Origin: Flavobacteriales bacterium
GTDB taxonomy: Bacteria; Bacteroidota; Bacteroidia; Flavobacteriales; JASBRU01
Assembly (NCBI GenBank): GCA_030149285.1
Contig: JASBRU010000005.1
Coordinates: 226,357 to 290,356 of the forward strand
Direction of reading: 5' to 3'
DNA length: 64,000 bases
Shown here: one piece after another, positions 54,739 through 64,000 of the stretch
Layout of the letters: every line of letters starts with the position of its first letter
How positions within the stretch are numbered: the stretch's first letter is position 1
Made by a program: the position numbers and the translations under genes
Notes under the pieces: model-generated
Database searches by the model: none
Seen by the model: the letters and a program-made list of their open reading frames with translations, nothing else
Told to the model about the DNA's origin: nothing

Positions 54739-55140
54739 TTAATATACTTGGCATAATACTTCGCCACCGATATTCTCTGTACGTGCTTGCTTGTCTGTCA
54801 TTACTCCTCTAGAAGTAGAAACAATAGCAACACCTAATCCATTTAATACTCTTGGTAGTTCTGTACCACCTTTATATTTACGTAAACCTGGCTTACTAAT
54901 ACGCTCTAAAGATTTAATAGCCGGAACCTTAGTTACACGGTCATACTTTAAAGCAATCTTAATCATGCCTTGTCCGTTTTTAGTCTCTTCAACTTTGTAA
55001 TTCAAGATATAACCTTGGTTGTACAAAATTTTAGTTATTTCAGTCTTTAAGTTAGATGCAGGTATTTCTACAACACGGTGGTTTGCCATAATGGCATTTC
55101 TAACTCTTGTTAAATAATCTGCAATTGGATCTGTTATCAT
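54739..55140 (-). CDS. rpsH: 30S ribosomal protein S8
   Basis: 133 residues. [20 protein letters not shown] and the C-terminal [18 protein letters not shown] are diagnostic. In E. coli S8 represses the spc operon; whether this holds here is unknown. Confidence 0.99.
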   Translation of the reverse strand: MITDPIADYLTRVRNAIMANHRVVEIPASNLKTEITKILYNQGYILNYKVEETKNGQGMIKIALKYDRVTKVPAIKSLERISKPGLRKYKGGTELPRVLNGLGVAIVSTSRGVMTDKQARTENIGGEVLCQVY

Positions 55141-55168
55141 CGCTTACTTTATTAATCTTCTTATATGA

Positions 55169-55438
55169 TTACCAACTTGCCTTTTTAACTCCTGGTATTA
55201 ACCCTGAGTTAGCCATTTCTCTAAATGTTACCCTTGAGATACCAAACTGACGCATATATCCTTTCGGACGTCCAGTTAATTTACAACGGTTGTGTAAACG
55301 TACCGGAGAAGCGTTTTTTGGTAACTTTTGTAAACCTTCGTAATCGCCAGCAGCTAATAGTGCTTCACGTTTAGCAGCATATTTATCTGCCATTGCTTGA
55401 CGTTTACGCTCGCGGGCTTTCATTGATTCTTTAGCCAT
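55169..55438 (-). CDS. rpsN: 30S ribosomal protein S14, zinc-independent form
   Basis: 89 residues, the longer C-minus form: [20 protein letters not shown] has a single Cys instead of the CxxC pairs of the short zinc form. [13 protein letters not shown] is the typical start. Confidence 0.98.
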   Translation of the reverse strand: MAKESMKARERKRQAMADKYAAKREALLAAGDYEGLQKLPKNASPVRLHNRCKLTGRPKGYMRQFGISRVTFREMANSGLIPGVKKASW

Positions 55439-55440
55439 GC

Positions 55441-56001
55441 TTATTGTTTTTTAAATGGTAATCCAAATCCGGTTAATAATGCTTTTGCTTCTTTATCAGT
55501 TTTTGCTGATGTTACAAAAGTGATATCCATACCGGTTATCTTATTTACTTTATCTATATCAATCTCTGGGAAAATAATTTGCTCGGTAATACCTAGCGTA
55601 TAGTTTCCTTGGCCATCAAAACCTGTAGCTTTGATACCGTTAAAGTCACGAATACGTGGTAATGACGCAGTAACCAAACGATCTAAGAATTCGTACATAC
55701 GATCTCCTCTTAGCGTTACTTTGGCTCCAATTGGCATTCCTTTACGTAACTTAAAGTTTGAGATATCTTTCTTTGAGTTTGTAGATATTGCTTTTTGACC
55801 GGCAATACGAGACATCTCGTCTACAGCGTACTCAATTAGTTTTTTATCTGCTACAGCTGCACCAACACCTTGACTAAGACAAATTTTCTTAAGTCTAGGT
55901 ACTTGCATTACGTTCTTATAACCAAACTCTTCGGTAAGTGATTTTGTAATCACATCCTTATACTGTTGTTTTGGTCTTGGTATGTAAGTAGTTGTACTCA
56001 T
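55441..56001 (-). CDS. rplE: 50S ribosomal protein L5
   Basis: 186 residues; contacts 5S rRNA and P-site t[25 protein letters not shown] and the later [19 protein letters not shown] and FPEID are standard. The start shares its first base with the rplX stop. Confidence 0.99.
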   Translation of the reverse strand: MSTTTYIPRPKQQYKDVITKSLTEEFGYKNVMQVPRLKKICLSQGVGAAVADKKLIEYAVDEMSRIAGQKAISTNSKKDISNFKLRKGMPIGAKVTLRGDRMYEFLDRLVTASLPRIRDFNGIKATGFDGQGNYTLGITEQIIFPEIDIDKVNKITGMDITFVTSAKTDKEAKALLTGFGLPFKKQ

Positions 56002-56321
56002 TACTTAATTACCTCCTTTGTTTTTTTAGAAAATCTTACAATCTTTCCATTCTCATCTCTTTTTCTACCTGTTCTTGTAGCTTCTCCAGTTTTAGGATCA
56101 ACCAACATTAGGTTAGAAATGTGAATAGAAGCTTCTTTTTTTACGATGCCTCCATCAGGGTTTGCAGCGTTTGGCTTAGTATGACGTGATACTAAGTTCA
56201 CACCTTCTACAATCGCACGGTTAGATTTTACAATTACTTCTAAAACCTTCCCTTCTTGTCCGTTTGCAGTACCAGCTAATACTTTAACTGTGTCCCCTTT
56301 TTTTATGTGCAGCTTTGCCAT
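56001..56321 (-). CDS. rplX: 50S ribosomal protein L24
   Basis: 106 residues from ATG 56321 (a TTG three codons upstream is less likely). KOW motif [20 protein letters not shown] and [21 protein letters not shown] are diagnostic. L24 starts 50S assembly. Confidence 0.98.
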   Translation of the reverse strand: MAKLHIKKGDTVKVLAGTANGQEGKVLEVIVKSNRAIVEGVNLVSRHTKPNAANPDGGIVKKEASIHISNLMLVDPKTGEATRTGRKRDENGKIVRFSKKTKEVIK

Positions 56322-56338
56322 TTTAGTCAATGCTTTTA

Positions 56339-56707
56339 TTATAACACCTCAGGTGCTAATGAAATAATTTTCATGTATTGTTTATCACGCAACTCTCTTG
56401 ATACTGGTCCGAAAACACGAGTACCTCTCATTTCGCCTGTTGGGTTTAAAAGAACACAAGCGTTATCATCAAAACGAATGTATGAACCATCCGGACGACG
56501 AACTTCTTTTTTAGTACGTACTACTACTGCAGTAGATACTTGTCCTTTTTTAACACCGCCATTAGGAGTTGCATCTTTTACAGTTACAACTATTTTATCT
56601 CCTACAGAAGCGTATCTTCTTTTTGTACCTCCTAGTACTCTAATACAAAGTACTTCTTTGGCACCTGTATTATCTGCAACTTTAAGTCTAGACTCTTGCT
56701 GTAACAT
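56339..56707 (-). CDS. rplN: 50S ribosomal protein L14
   Basis: 122 residues. [18 protein letters not shown], then [20 protein letters not shown] and [20 protein letters not shown] are nearly invariant in bacteria. Overlaps the rpsQ stop by one base. Confidence 0.99.
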   Translation of the reverse strand: MLQQESRLKVADNTGAKEVLCIRVLGGTKRRYASVGDKIVVTVKDATPNGGVKKGQVSTAVVVRTKKEVRRPDGSYIRFDDNACVLLNPTGEMRGTRVFGPVSRELRDKQYMKIISLAPEVL

Positions 56708-56964
56708 TACTTAGCTCTTTCAATAATTTCTACTAGTCTCCACTTCTTATTCTTGCTCATTGGGCGAGTTTCCATAATACGCACGGTATCACCTTCATTG
56801 CAAGTATTTTCTTCATCATGAGCGATGAATTTTTTGGTAGTTTTCATAAACTTACCATACATTGGGTGTTTTACTTTACGTTCCACACTCACAACAATAG
56901 ATTTCTCCATCTTGCTACTTGAAACTACACCTGTACGCTCTTTACGTAAATTTCTCTTTTCCAT
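56707..56964 (-). CDS. rpsQ: 30S ribosomal protein S17
   Basis: 85 residues. OB fold with [34 protein letters not shown] and [20 protein letters not shown]. Confidence 0.99.
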   Translation of the reverse strand: MEKRNLRKERTGVVSSSKMEKSIVVSVERKVKHPMYGKFMKTTKKFIAHDEENTCNEGDTVRIMETRPMSKNKKWRLVEIIERAK

Positions 56965-56975
56965 TCGTAACCGAA

Positions 56976-57173
56976 TTACTTGTCTTGTAATTGACGTTTT
57001 TTAACTTCAGTAGACAACCTAGCAACAGTTTTACGCAAGTTGCGAATTTGCATTGGGTTCTCTAAAGGAGACACAGCATGTGCCATTGTCAACTTATTAT
57101 AGTTGTTCTTTTCCTCTTGTAATTTTTCTACCAACTCAGGGGTTGAAAGCTCTTTTATTGTTGATTGTTCCAT
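56976..57173 (-). CDS. rpmC: 50S ribosomal protein L29
   Basis: 65 residues, two helices: [20 protein letters not shown] and [19 protein letters not shown]29 lies at the tunnel exit and helps dock trigger factor and SRP. Confidence 0.98.
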   Translation of the reverse strand: MEQSTIKELSTPELVEKLQEEKNNYNKLTMAHAVSPLENPMQIRNLRKTVARLSTEVKKRQLQDK

Positions 57174-57186
57174 AATTATCTATCTA

Positions 57187-57609
57187 TTAAGCTTCAACAA
57201 AGTCTCTTCTTACTACAAATTTAGTGGTGATAGGTAGCTTTTGAGCTGCTAAACGCAATGCTTCTTTTGCTACATCTAATGGCACACCATCTAATTCAAA
57301 TAACATACGACCTGGTCGTACAACTGCTGCCCAATATTCAGGGGCACCTTTACCTTTACCCATACGTACCTCTGCAGGTTTCTTTGTAATAGGCTTGTCT
57401 GGGAAAATACGAATCCACATTTGTCCTTCACGTTTCATGTAACGTGTAGCAGCAATACGTGCAGCTTCTATTTGGCGAGAAGTCATCCAAGTTTCCTCTA
57501 ATGCTTTTATACCAAATGATCCGTAGGCCAAAGTAGTACCGCGTTGTGCGTTACCCTTCATGCGACCCTTGTGCATTTTCCTGAATTTTGTCTTTTTAGG
57601 CTGTAACAT
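57187..57609 (-). CDS. rplP: 50S ribosomal protein L16
   Basis: 140 residues. [39 protein letters not shown] and [17 protein letters not shown] are diagnostic. Near the A-site tRNA elbow. Confidence 0.99.
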   Translation of the reverse strand: MLQPKKTKFRKMHKGRMKGNAQRGTTLAYGSFGIKALEETWMTSRQIEAARIAATRYMKREGQMWIRIFPDKPITKKPAEVRMGKGKGAPEYWAAVVRPGRMLFELDGVPLDVAKEALRLAAQKLPITTKFVVRRDFVEA

Positions 57610-57635
57610 TGTCCAGTATCTTTTCCTTTATCTTA

Positions 57636-58385
57636 TTATTTTCTTGGTCCTCGTTTACGTCCACCTGCTTGGCCTCTTCCGCCACCTGCATTTGACTTAC
57701 CGCCTTTTTGAGGAGGTAATACTGATGATAAATCTCTTTTACCGTAAACTTCACCTTTCATTATCCATACTTTCAATCCAATTCTACCATAAGTAGTATG
57801 TGCTTCTGCTAATGCATAATCAATATCAGCACGGAATGTATGTAATGGAGTTCTTCCGTCTTTGTACATTTCAGAACGAGCCATCTCTGCACCGTTTAAT
57901 CTACCTGAAATTTGTACTTTAATTCCTTCAGAGCCCATACGCATCGCTGCTGCGATAGCCATTTTGGTTGCTCTTTTATATGAAATACGACCTTCAATTT
58001 GACGAGCTAAACTATCAGCTACTAATTTTGCATCTAATTCTGGACGCTTAATTTCGTAGATATTAATTTGAACTTCTTTCGGATCGCCTTTAGCATCTTT
58101 ATTTACAATATTCTTAAGCTCTTCTTTAAGCTTATCTACTTCTTGACCACCTTTACCAATAATGATACCTGGGCGAGCAGTAGTAATTGTTACTGTAATA
58201 ATTTTAAGCGTGCGCTCAATGATAATTCTAGAAACACTGGCTTTAGACAAACGAGCATATAAGTACTTACGAATCTTATCGTCTCCTGCTAAATTATCTC
58301 CAAAGCTTCTTCCGCCGAACCAGTTAGATTCCCAGCCTCTAATGAAGCCTAAGCGATTACCTATTGGGTTAGTTTTTTGTCCCAT
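57636..58385 (-). CDS. rpsC: 30S ribosomal protein S3
   Basis: 249 residues. [20 protein letters not shown], the KH motif [19 protein letters not shown] and the C-terminal [15 protein letters not shown] are intact; a Gly/Arg-rich tail ([15 protein letters not shown]) ends it, common in the phylum. Confidence 0.99.
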   Translation of the reverse strand: MGQKTNPIGNRLGFIRGWESNWFGGRSFGDNLAGDDKIRKYLYARLSKASVSRIIIERTLKIITVTITTARPGIIIGKGGQEVDKLKEELKNIVNKDAKGDPKEVQINIYEIKRPELDAKLVADSLARQIEGRISYKRATKMAIAAAMRMGSEGIKVQISGRLNGAEMARSEMYKDGRTPLHTFRADIDYALAEAHTTYGRIGLKVWIMKGEVYGKRDLSSVLPPQKGGKSNAGGGRGQAGGRKRGPRK

Positions 58386-58394
58386 GCGTTACTC

Positions 58395-58823
58395 TTAATT
58401 ATCTTCGTTACTAGTTTCTACTTCTTGAGCCACTTTGCTGTCTAATACCATTGTTACGTGGTTAGAACGCTTACGTACACGGTGTGCACGACCTTGTGGT
58501 GCAGGCTGAATACGTTTAAGCATACGACCGCTATCAACATAAACTTCCTTTATATATACTTGGCTCTCTTCTAAACGCTTTCCTTCATTCTTAGCTTCCC
58601 AGTTAGCAATTGCAGATAGCAATAACTTTTCCATTCTGCCTGAAGCTTCTTTAGAATTGAACTTAAGAATTCCCAATGCTTTTTCTACGTCTTTGCCTCT
58701 AACTAGGTCAGCAACTAAACGCATTTTGCGTGGAGAAGTAGGGCAATTATTAAGCTTTGCAAATGCAATCTTTTTATTCGCCTCTTTTCTTTCTTGTGCA
58801 CTATTATGTTTACGTACGCCCAT
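58395..58823 (-). CDS. rplV: 50S ribosomal protein L22
   Basis: 142 residues. [20 protein letters not shown] and the tunnel-lining beta hairpin region [21 protein letters not shown] are present, with a short acidic tail (EVETSNEDN). Confidence 0.99.
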   Translation of the reverse strand: MGVRKHNSAQERKEANKKIAFAKLNNCPTSPRKMRLVADLVRGKDVEKALGILKFNSKEASGRMEKLLLSAIANWEAKNEGKRLEESQVYIKEVYVDSGRMLKRIQPAPQGRAHRVRKRSNHVTMVLDSKVAQEVETSNEDN

Positions 58824-58836
58824 TTTGTACTATAAT

Positions 58837-59115
58837 TTATCTTTTGCCTTTATCTTTTTTACCACCGTGACCTCTAAAAGTACGGGTTGGTGCAAATTCA
58901 CCTAACTTATGACCAACCATGTTCTCAGTTACAAATACCGGAATAAATTGGCGACCATTGTGTACTGCTATTGTTTGACCAACAAAATCCGGAGATATCA
59001 TTGAAGCTCTTGACCAAGTCTTAATCACAGTTTTTTTACCAGATTCGATGTTGGCCTGAACTTTTTTGTCAAGCTTATAGTGGATGTAAGGTCCTTTTTT
59101 TAATGAACGAGCCAT
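58837..59115 (-). CDS. rpsS: 30S ribosomal protein S19
   Basis: 92 residues. [38 protein letters not shown] and [15 protein letters not shown] are standard. Confidence 0.99.
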   Translation of the reverse strand: MARSLKKGPYIHYKLDKKVQANIESGKKTVIKTWSRASMISPDFVGQTIAVHNGRQFIPVFVTENMVGHKLGEFAPTRTFRGHGGKKDKGKR

Positions 59116-59125
59116 ATCTACTTAA

Positions 59126-59950
59126 TTATTTCTTTCTACGTTCTACAATGTAACGATTCGATGATTTTTTCTTGTAACGAGTTTTGTATCCTTTTGCAGG
59201 TACACCGTTACGAGATCTTGGGTGACCACCAGATGCTCTACCTTCACCACCACCCATCGGATGATCTACTGGGTTCATCGCTACTGGTCTTGTTCTTGGT
59301 CTTCTACCTTTCCATCTGCTTCTACCTGCTTTACCTGAAATTTCAAGTGCGTTATCTGAGTTAGATACAACCCCAATAGTTGCTAAACAAGTTGTAAGAA
59401 TCATACGAGTCTCACCAGAAGGCATCTTTAAAGTAGCATACTTATTTTCACGAGCTACTAACTGAGCAAAAGAACCAGCACTACGTGCCATTACAGCTCC
59501 TTGTCCAGGACGTAACTCAATATTGTGTACAATTGTACCCATTGGTATGTCGCTTAAGTACATAGTGTTACCTACGTCTGGTGTAGCTTCTTTACCTGAT
59601 ACAACAGTTTGTCCTACTTCTAATCCGTTTGGTGCAACGATGTAACGTTTTTCACCATCAGCATATACTAATAATGCGATACGTGCAGTACGGTTTGGAT
59701 CGTATTCTATAGTTTTAACTGTAGCTGGGATACCAAACTTCTCACGTTTGAAGTCAATCATACGGTAGCGTTGCTTGTGACCACCACCTATATGACGCAT
59801 CGTCATTTTACCAGTATTATTTCTACCACCTGATTTTTTACGAGGAGCTAAAAGGCTCTTCTCAGGCTCAGCAGTAGTAATCTGGCTAAATGTGTTTACT
59901 ACCTTAAAACGTTGCCCCGGAGTTACCGGTTTTAATTTTCTTACTGCCAT
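59126..59950 (-). CDS. rplB: 50S ribosomal protein L2
   Basis: 274 residues. [40 protein letters not shown] and the peptidyl-transferase-near [18 protein letters not shown] with the conserved His are intact. Confidence 0.99.
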   Translation of the reverse strand: MAVRKLKPVTPGQRFKVVNTFSQITTAEPEKSLLAPRKKSGGRNNTGKMTMRHIGGGHKQRYRMIDFKREKFGIPATVKTIEYDPNRTARIALLVYADGEKRYIVAPNGLEVGQTVVSGKEATPDVGNTMYLSDIPMGTIVHNIELRPGQGAVMARSAGSFAQLVARENKYATLKMPSGETRMILTTCLATIGVVSNSDNALEISGKAGRSRWKGRRPRTRPVAMNPVDHPMGGGEGRASGGHPRSRNGVPAKGYKTRYKKKSSNRYIVERRKK

Positions 59951-59956
59951 CTCTTA

Positions 59957-60250
59957 TTATATATTGCTGTAAAAATCTATCGTTTCTCCATCTGCCAATT
60001 GCACAATAGCTTTCTTATAGCTATTGGTTGAACCAGATATAATACCACCGCCTTTTGTAAAACGACGTCTTGATTTACCTGGGTAAACCATGGTACGTAC
60101 TTCTTCTACAGTTACGCCATACATATCTTCTACGGCACCTTTAATCTCTAGCTTGTTGGCTCTACGGTCTACAATAAACCCGAAGCGATTATATTTCTCG
60201 CTTTGGTCTGTCATTTTTTCCGTAATCACCGGTCGTATCAAAATAGTCAT
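59957..60250 (-). CDS. rplW: 50S ribosomal protein L23
   Basis: 97 residues. ILIRPVITEKMTDQSEKYNR and FIVDRRANKLEIKGAVEDMY are diagnostic; docking site for trigger factor and SRP. Confidence 0.99.
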   Translation of the reverse strand: MTILIRPVITEKMTDQSEKYNRFGFIVDRRANKLEIKGAVEDMYGVTVEEVRTMVYPGKSRRRFTKGGGIISGSTNSYKKAIVQLADGETIDFYSNI

Positions 60251-60257
60251 CGTACGC

Positions 60258-60881
60258 TTAGCTTAAAATGGTTTCAATTTTTCCTACTGAACTTTCTGTC
60301 AGCACTAGATTATTTGCATTCATAATCCCGTAAGTATTTAACTCTGAAGTTGTTACAACTTCCGCGCCATTCAAATTTCGGGACGACAAATATACGTTTT
60401 TATTCGAGTCACCAAGAACTAAAAGCGTTTTTTTGTCTTTTAATCCTAAAGCTTCTAAAATCGCGATAAAATCTTTCGTTTTAGGTGCCTCAAAATCAAA
60501 GTCTTTCAATACAACAATACTCTTTTCTGTTGCCTTCATAGAAAGCGCAGATTTACGAGCAAGTTGCTTTAATTTTTTGTTCAGTTTAAAAGAGTAGTCA
60601 CGTGGTTCTGGACCAAATACTCTACCTCCACCGCGGAACAATGGGTTTTTGATGCTACCTTTACGAGAACCACCAGTACCTTTTTGCTTATGAAGCTTAC
60701 GAGTACTACCAGATAATTCACCACGGTGTTTAGCCTTGTGAGTTCCTTGGCGGTTATTTGCCAGGTATTGTTTTACATCTAGGTAAATAGCGTGCTCATT
60801 TGGCTCTACTCCAAAGATACCTTTATTAAGCTTTAGCTTACCTGTTTCTTTACCCTTTATGTCTTTAACTACTACTTCCAT
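60258..60881 (-). CDS. rplD: 50S ribosomal protein L4
   Basis: 207 residues. [20 protein letters not shown] and [20 protein letters not shown] form the conserved tunnel loop. Overlaps rplC by one base. In E. coli L4 regulates the S10 operon; the leader is not in this window. Confidence 0.99.
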   Translation of the reverse strand: MEVVVKDIKGKETGKLKLNKGIFGVEPNEHAIYLDVKQYLANNRQGTHKAKHRGELSGSTRKLHKQKGTGGSRKGSIKNPLFRGGGRVFGPEPRDYSFKLNKKLKQLARKSALSMKATEKSIVVLKDFDFEAPKTKDFIAILEALGLKDKKTLLVLGDSNKNVYLSSRNLNGAEVVTTSELNTYGIMNANNLVLTESSVGKIETILS

Positions 60882-61498
60882 TACTTATAAATAGTTACGT
60901 AAGAATTTCTAGCTCCTGGGATTGCACCTTTAACAACTAATAGATTGTTTTCAGCATCTACTTTCAAAACTTTAAGGTTTTGAATAGTAACACGTGCGTT
61001 ACCCATTTGTCCTGCCATGCGTAAGCCTTTAAATACTCTCGCAGGGTATGACGCCGCACCAATAGAACCTGGTGCACGTAAACGGTTGTGCTGACCGTGT
61101 GTTTGGTCTCCAACTCCTCTAAAGTTGTGACGTTTTACAACACCTTGAAAACCTTTACCTTTTGAGGTACCGATTACATCAACAAATTCTCCTTCTGTAA
61201 ATAAGTTTACGTCTAGCGAATCACCAACTTTTACATCTCCTTCAAAGAAATCAAATTCTTGTACTTGTTTCTTTGGCGTAGTACCAGCTTTTTTGAAGTG
61301 ACCTTGCAATGCTTTGCTTGTGTTCTTCTCTTTAGCTTCTTCATAACCAATTTGTACAGCTGCATATCCGTCAGTATCCTCAGTTTTAATTTGAGTAACT
61401 ACACATGGACCTGCTTGTATTACTGTACATGGCAACATTTTACCGTCTTCATTGTACAGACTGGTCATTCCTACTTTTTTTCCTATTAATCCGGGCAT
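60881..61498 (-). CDS. rplC: 50S ribosomal protein L3
   Basis: 205 residues. [39 protein letters not shown] and the PTC-reaching [15 protein letters not shown] are typical. Confidence 0.99.
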   Translation of the reverse strand: MPGLIGKKVGMTSLYNEDGKMLPCTVIQAGPCVVTQIKTEDTDGYAAVQIGYEEAKEKNTSKALQGHFKKAGTTPKKQVQEFDFFEGDVKVGDSLDVNLFTEGEFVDVIGTSKGKGFQGVVKRHNFRGVGDQTHGQHNRLRAPGSIGAASYPARVFKGLRMAGQMGNARVTIQNLKVLKVDAENNLLVVKGAIPGARNSYVTIYK

Positions 61499-61520
61499 CT
61501 TGGACTATTCTTTAAGTTTA

Positions 61521-61826
61521 TCAAACTTTAATTTCAACTTCTACTCCACTAGGTAACTCTAATTTCATCAAGGCATCAATTGTCTTAGATGAAGAACTAT
61601 AGATATCTAGTAATCTTTTGTATGAGCTTAACTCAAACTGCTCACGTGACTTTTTGTTAACGTGTGGTGAGCGTAATACGGTAAAAATCTTTTTGTGAGT
61701 TGGTAATGGAATTGGACCATTAACTACTGCACCTGCAGTTTTTACAGTTTTTACAATCTTTTCGGCAGATTTATCTACCAAGTTGTGATCGTAAGACTTC
61801 AGTTTTATTCTGATTTTCTGACTCAT
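61521..61826 (-). CDS. rpsJ: 30S ribosomal protein S10
   Basis: 101 residues. [20 protein letters not shown] and the loop [20 protein letters not shown] are diagnostic. Also the NusE partner in antitermination. Follows fusA by 10 bp. Confidence 0.99.
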   Translation of the reverse strand: MSQKIRIKLKSYDHNLVDKSAEKIVKTVKTAGAVVNGPIPLPTHKKIFTVLRSPHVNKKSREQFELSSYKRLLDIYSSSSKTIDALMKLELPSGVEVEIKV

Positions 61827-61836
61827 CTCTTATTTA

Positions 61837-63984
61837 TTAATCTTGAGTACCTTTTACTTTAGCTATAATCTCTTCTGCAATACTCTTAGGAGTCTCAGCA
61901 TAGTGCGAGAATTCCATTGTAGATGTTGCACGACCAGATGAAATAGTACGTAACGATGTTACATAACCAAACATCTCTGATAATGGCACAGTTGCTTTAA
62001 TTACTTGTGCACCACCTCTTGAATCCATACCTTCTACTTGTCCTCTTCTCTTATTCAAATCAGCAACAATATCACCCATGTTTGCTTCTGGTGTTACCAC
62101 CTCTAACTTCATGATTGGCTCTAATAAAGCAGGGTTCGCTTGTTTAGCAGCAGTTCTGTAAGCCAACTTAGCAGCTAACTCAAAAGAAAGTTGATCAGAA
62201 TCCACAGGGTGGAATGAACCGTCTTTCAATACTACTCTTAAGCTATCCATTTGGTAACCCGCTAACGGACCATTTTTCATTGCTTCTTTGAAACCTTTCT
62301 CTACAGAAGGAACAAATTCACGTGGTACGTTACCACCTTTAATTTCGTTAACAAACTGTAAGCCTTCTTTTGCTTCTGTTTCACCTTCTTCAGGTATAGC
62401 AGGACCTATAGTTACTACGATATCAGCAAACTTACCACGACCACCTGTTTGTTTTTTGTAAACCTCACGGTGATCTACAGTACCAGTAATTGCTTCTTTA
62501 TATTGTACTTGAGGTGCACCTTGGTTTGCCTCAACTTTAAATTCACGCTTTAAACGGTCTACAATAATTTCTAAGTGAAGCTCACCCATACCAGAAATTA
62601 CTGTTTGCCCTGTTTCCTCGTCAGTATGTACTTTAAATGTAGGATCTTCTTCAGCCAATTTACCTAAAGCAGTACCTAATTTATCTACGTCTGCTTGAGT
62701 TTTAGGCTCAATAGCAACACCAATTACAGGGTCAGGGAAAGACATAGACTCTAATACAATCGGGTTTTTCTCATCCGATAATGTATCACCGGTACGTAAA
62801 TCTTTAAAACCAACTCCTGCACCAATATCACCAGCTTCAATTTTGTCAATTGAATTTTGCTTGTTAGAGTGCATTTGGAAAATACGAGAAATACGTTCTT
62901 TCTTACCTGTACGGTTATTTAATACATATGAACCCGCTGGTAAAGTACCTGAATACACACGGAAAAATGCTAAACGACCTACGAATGGATCTGTAGCAAT
63001 TTTAAATGCTAATGCAGAAAATGGCTCATCTGGGTCTGGTCTACGAGTTTCCTCTTCGTCAGTATTAGGGTTAACACCAGTAATTGCTTCAATATCTACC
63101 GGAGTAGGTAAGTAAGAAATTACAGCATCTAATACAGCTTGTACACCTTTGTTCTTAAATGCAGAACCACAGAACATAGGAGTAAATTTCATATCTACAA
63201 CAGCTTTACGAATAGCCACCATTAACTCTTCGCGAGTAATAGAATCTGGGTCTTCGAAAAACTTCTCTAATAAATCATCATCATATTCAGCTACAGCCTC
63301 TACTAATTTACCTCTCCACTCTGCAACTGTATCTACTAAATCTTCAGGAATTGGCACTTCTTTGTAAGTCATACCTTGTGTTTCATCATCCCAAACAATT
63401 GCTTTGTTTGTCAATAAATCTACAACACCTTTAAAATCTGTTTCAGCACCAATTGGCACTTGTAATGGTACAGGGTTACCGTGTAAACGTTCTTTTACTT
63501 GCTCAACAACATTAAAGAAGTCTGCACCAGAACGGTCCATTTTATTTACAAAACCAATACGTGGCACATTGTACTTATCAGCTTGTCTCCATACAGTCTC
63601 AGACTGCGGTTCAACACCAGATACAGCACAGAATAATGCAACAGCACCATCTAACACACGTAATGAACGCTCAACCTCTACAGTAAAGTCAACGTGACCA
63701 GGAGTATCAATAATGTTAATCTTGTACTCTTGAGTTTCGTCTACTGGCTGACCTTGTACAGTTGGGTACTTCCAAAAACAAGTTGTAGCGGCAGATGTGA
63801 TAGTAATACCACGCTCTTGCTCTTGCTCCATCCAGTCCATAGTAGCAGCACCATCATGCACTTCACCAATTTTGTGACTCACACCGGTGTAATACAATAT
63901 ACGCTCAGTGGTAGTTGTTTTACCAGCATCAATGTGCGCCATGATACCGATGTTACGCGTGAATTTTAAGTCTCTTTTAGCCAT
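61837..63984 (-). CDS. fusA: Elongation factor G
   Basis: 715-residue translocation GTPase. G1 [13 protein letters not shown], switch region RGITI, G3 DTPGHVDF and G4 VNKMDRSG are intact, with domains II-V following ([25 protein letters not shown]). Length is standard for EF-G1. It precedes rpsJ, consistent with an rpsL-rpsG-fusA start of the cluster outside the window. A clear AGGAG lies upstream, rare in this genome. Confidence 0.99.
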   Translation of the reverse strand: MAKRDLKFTRNIGIMAHIDAGKTTTTERILYYTGVSHKIGEVHDGAATMDWMEQEQERGITITSAATTCFWKYPTVQGQPVDETQEYKINIIDTPGHVDFTVEVERSLRVLDGAVALFCAVSGVEPQSETVWRQADKYNVPRIGFVNKMDRSGADFFNVVEQVKERLHGNPVPLQVPIGAETDFKGVVDLLTNKAIVWDDETQGMTYKEVPIPEDLVDTVAEWRGKLVEAVAEYDDDLLEKFFEDPDSITREELMVAIRKAVVDMKFTPMFCGSAFKNKGVQAVLDAVISYLPTPVDIEAITGVNPNTDEEETRRPDPDEPFSALAFKIATDPFVGRLAFFRVYSGTLPAGSYVLNNRTGKKERISRIFQMHSNKQNSIDKIEAGDIGAGVGFKDLRTGDTLSDEKNPIVLESMSFPDPVIGVAIEPKTQADVDKLGTALGKLAEEDPTFKVHTDEETGQTVISGMGELHLEIIVDRLKREFKVEANQGAPQVQYKEAITGTVDHREVYKKQTGGRGKFADIVVTIGPAIPEEGETEAKEGLQFVNEIKGGNVPREFVPSVEKGFKEAMKNGPLAGYQMDSLRVVLKDGSFHPVDSDQLSFELAAKLAYRTAAKQANPALLEPIMKLEVVTPEANMGDIVADLNKRRGQVEGMDSRGGAQVIKATVPLSEMFGYVTSLRTISSGRATSTMEFSHYAETPKSIAEEIIAKVKGTQD

Positions 63985-63993
63985 TTTATTAAA

Positions 63994-63998
63994 CTCCT
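63994..63998 (-). promoter_or_regulatory. Shine-Dalgarno site of fusA
   Basis: On the minus strand AGGAG with 9 nt spacing to the ATG at 63984. Most genes in this window lack such a site and have AT-rich leaders, as usual in Bacteroidota. Confidence 0.6.
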
Positions 63999-64000
63999 GT

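Overview
The window reads as chromosome of a marine- or freshwater-type Bacteroidota, most likely order Flavobacteriales. Evidence: AT-rich DNA, several secreted proteins with type IX secretion (T9SS) C-terminal signals of both type A and type B, TAnnTTTG promoter boxes typical of this phylum, almost no Shine-Dalgarno sites, an archaeal/eukaryotic-type ProRS, a bacillithiol-linked YtxJ, and the block rpoA-rplQ-carA-eno-gltA behind the ribosomal operon. I cannot name a genus. I see no tRNA, rRNA, CRISPR, insertion sequence, phage gene or replication origin. No gene-free stretch exceeds 300 bp; the longest, 4585-4808, holds a terminator and a promoter.

1-4640: the start of an unrecognised protein and proS on the minus strand; divergent from them a Tyr/Trp/Gly-rich lipoprotein with an Arg/Ser-rich tail and a FadL-like outer membrane protein, closed by a palindromic terminator. 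4728-10070: folE, cysS, yidD, a TolB-like propeller lipoprotein, lgt and a DUF192 protein, tightly packed on the plus strand. 10075-13504: a minus-strand operon of DUF6702 protein, HupE/UreJ-like membrane protein and M1 metallopeptidase, all overlapping. 13564-19783: plus-strand run of an Asp-box (sialidase-fold) protein, pepE, elbB, gpmI, a small HAD phosphatase, map and a methyltransferase. 19790-23194: minus-strand TPR protein, a coiled-coil protein whose zinc ribbon has lost its cysteines, and a Nif3-like protein. 23252-29857: lpxK, two tandem paralogous T9SS cargo proteins, gatB and a TlpA-like lipoprotein.

29855-36313 (minus): gap, a 1048-residue T9SS propeller protein, then an operon of a 41-residue lipoprotein, ytxJ, an outer membrane protein and lipA. 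36452-43844 (plus): ung with an unusual DNA-intercalation loop, a BamA/TamA-type barrel, rmuC, a GWxTD lipoprotein, rlmB overlapping it, and a T9SS type B cargo protein. 43908-47641 (minus): carA-eno-gltA, with a mitochondrial-type citrate synthase. 47667-64000 (minus): fusA followed by the merged S10/spc/alpha ribosomal operon with secY, infA, rpmJ, rpoA and rplQ, ending in a terminator.

Most of the window is housekeeping: translation, glycolysis/TCA, envelope biogenesis and lipoprotein processing. The accessory interest lies in T9SS cargo, the DUF6702-HupE-M1 cassette, the YtxJ operon and several conserved proteins with substituted key residues. I found no convincing new defence or mobile system.
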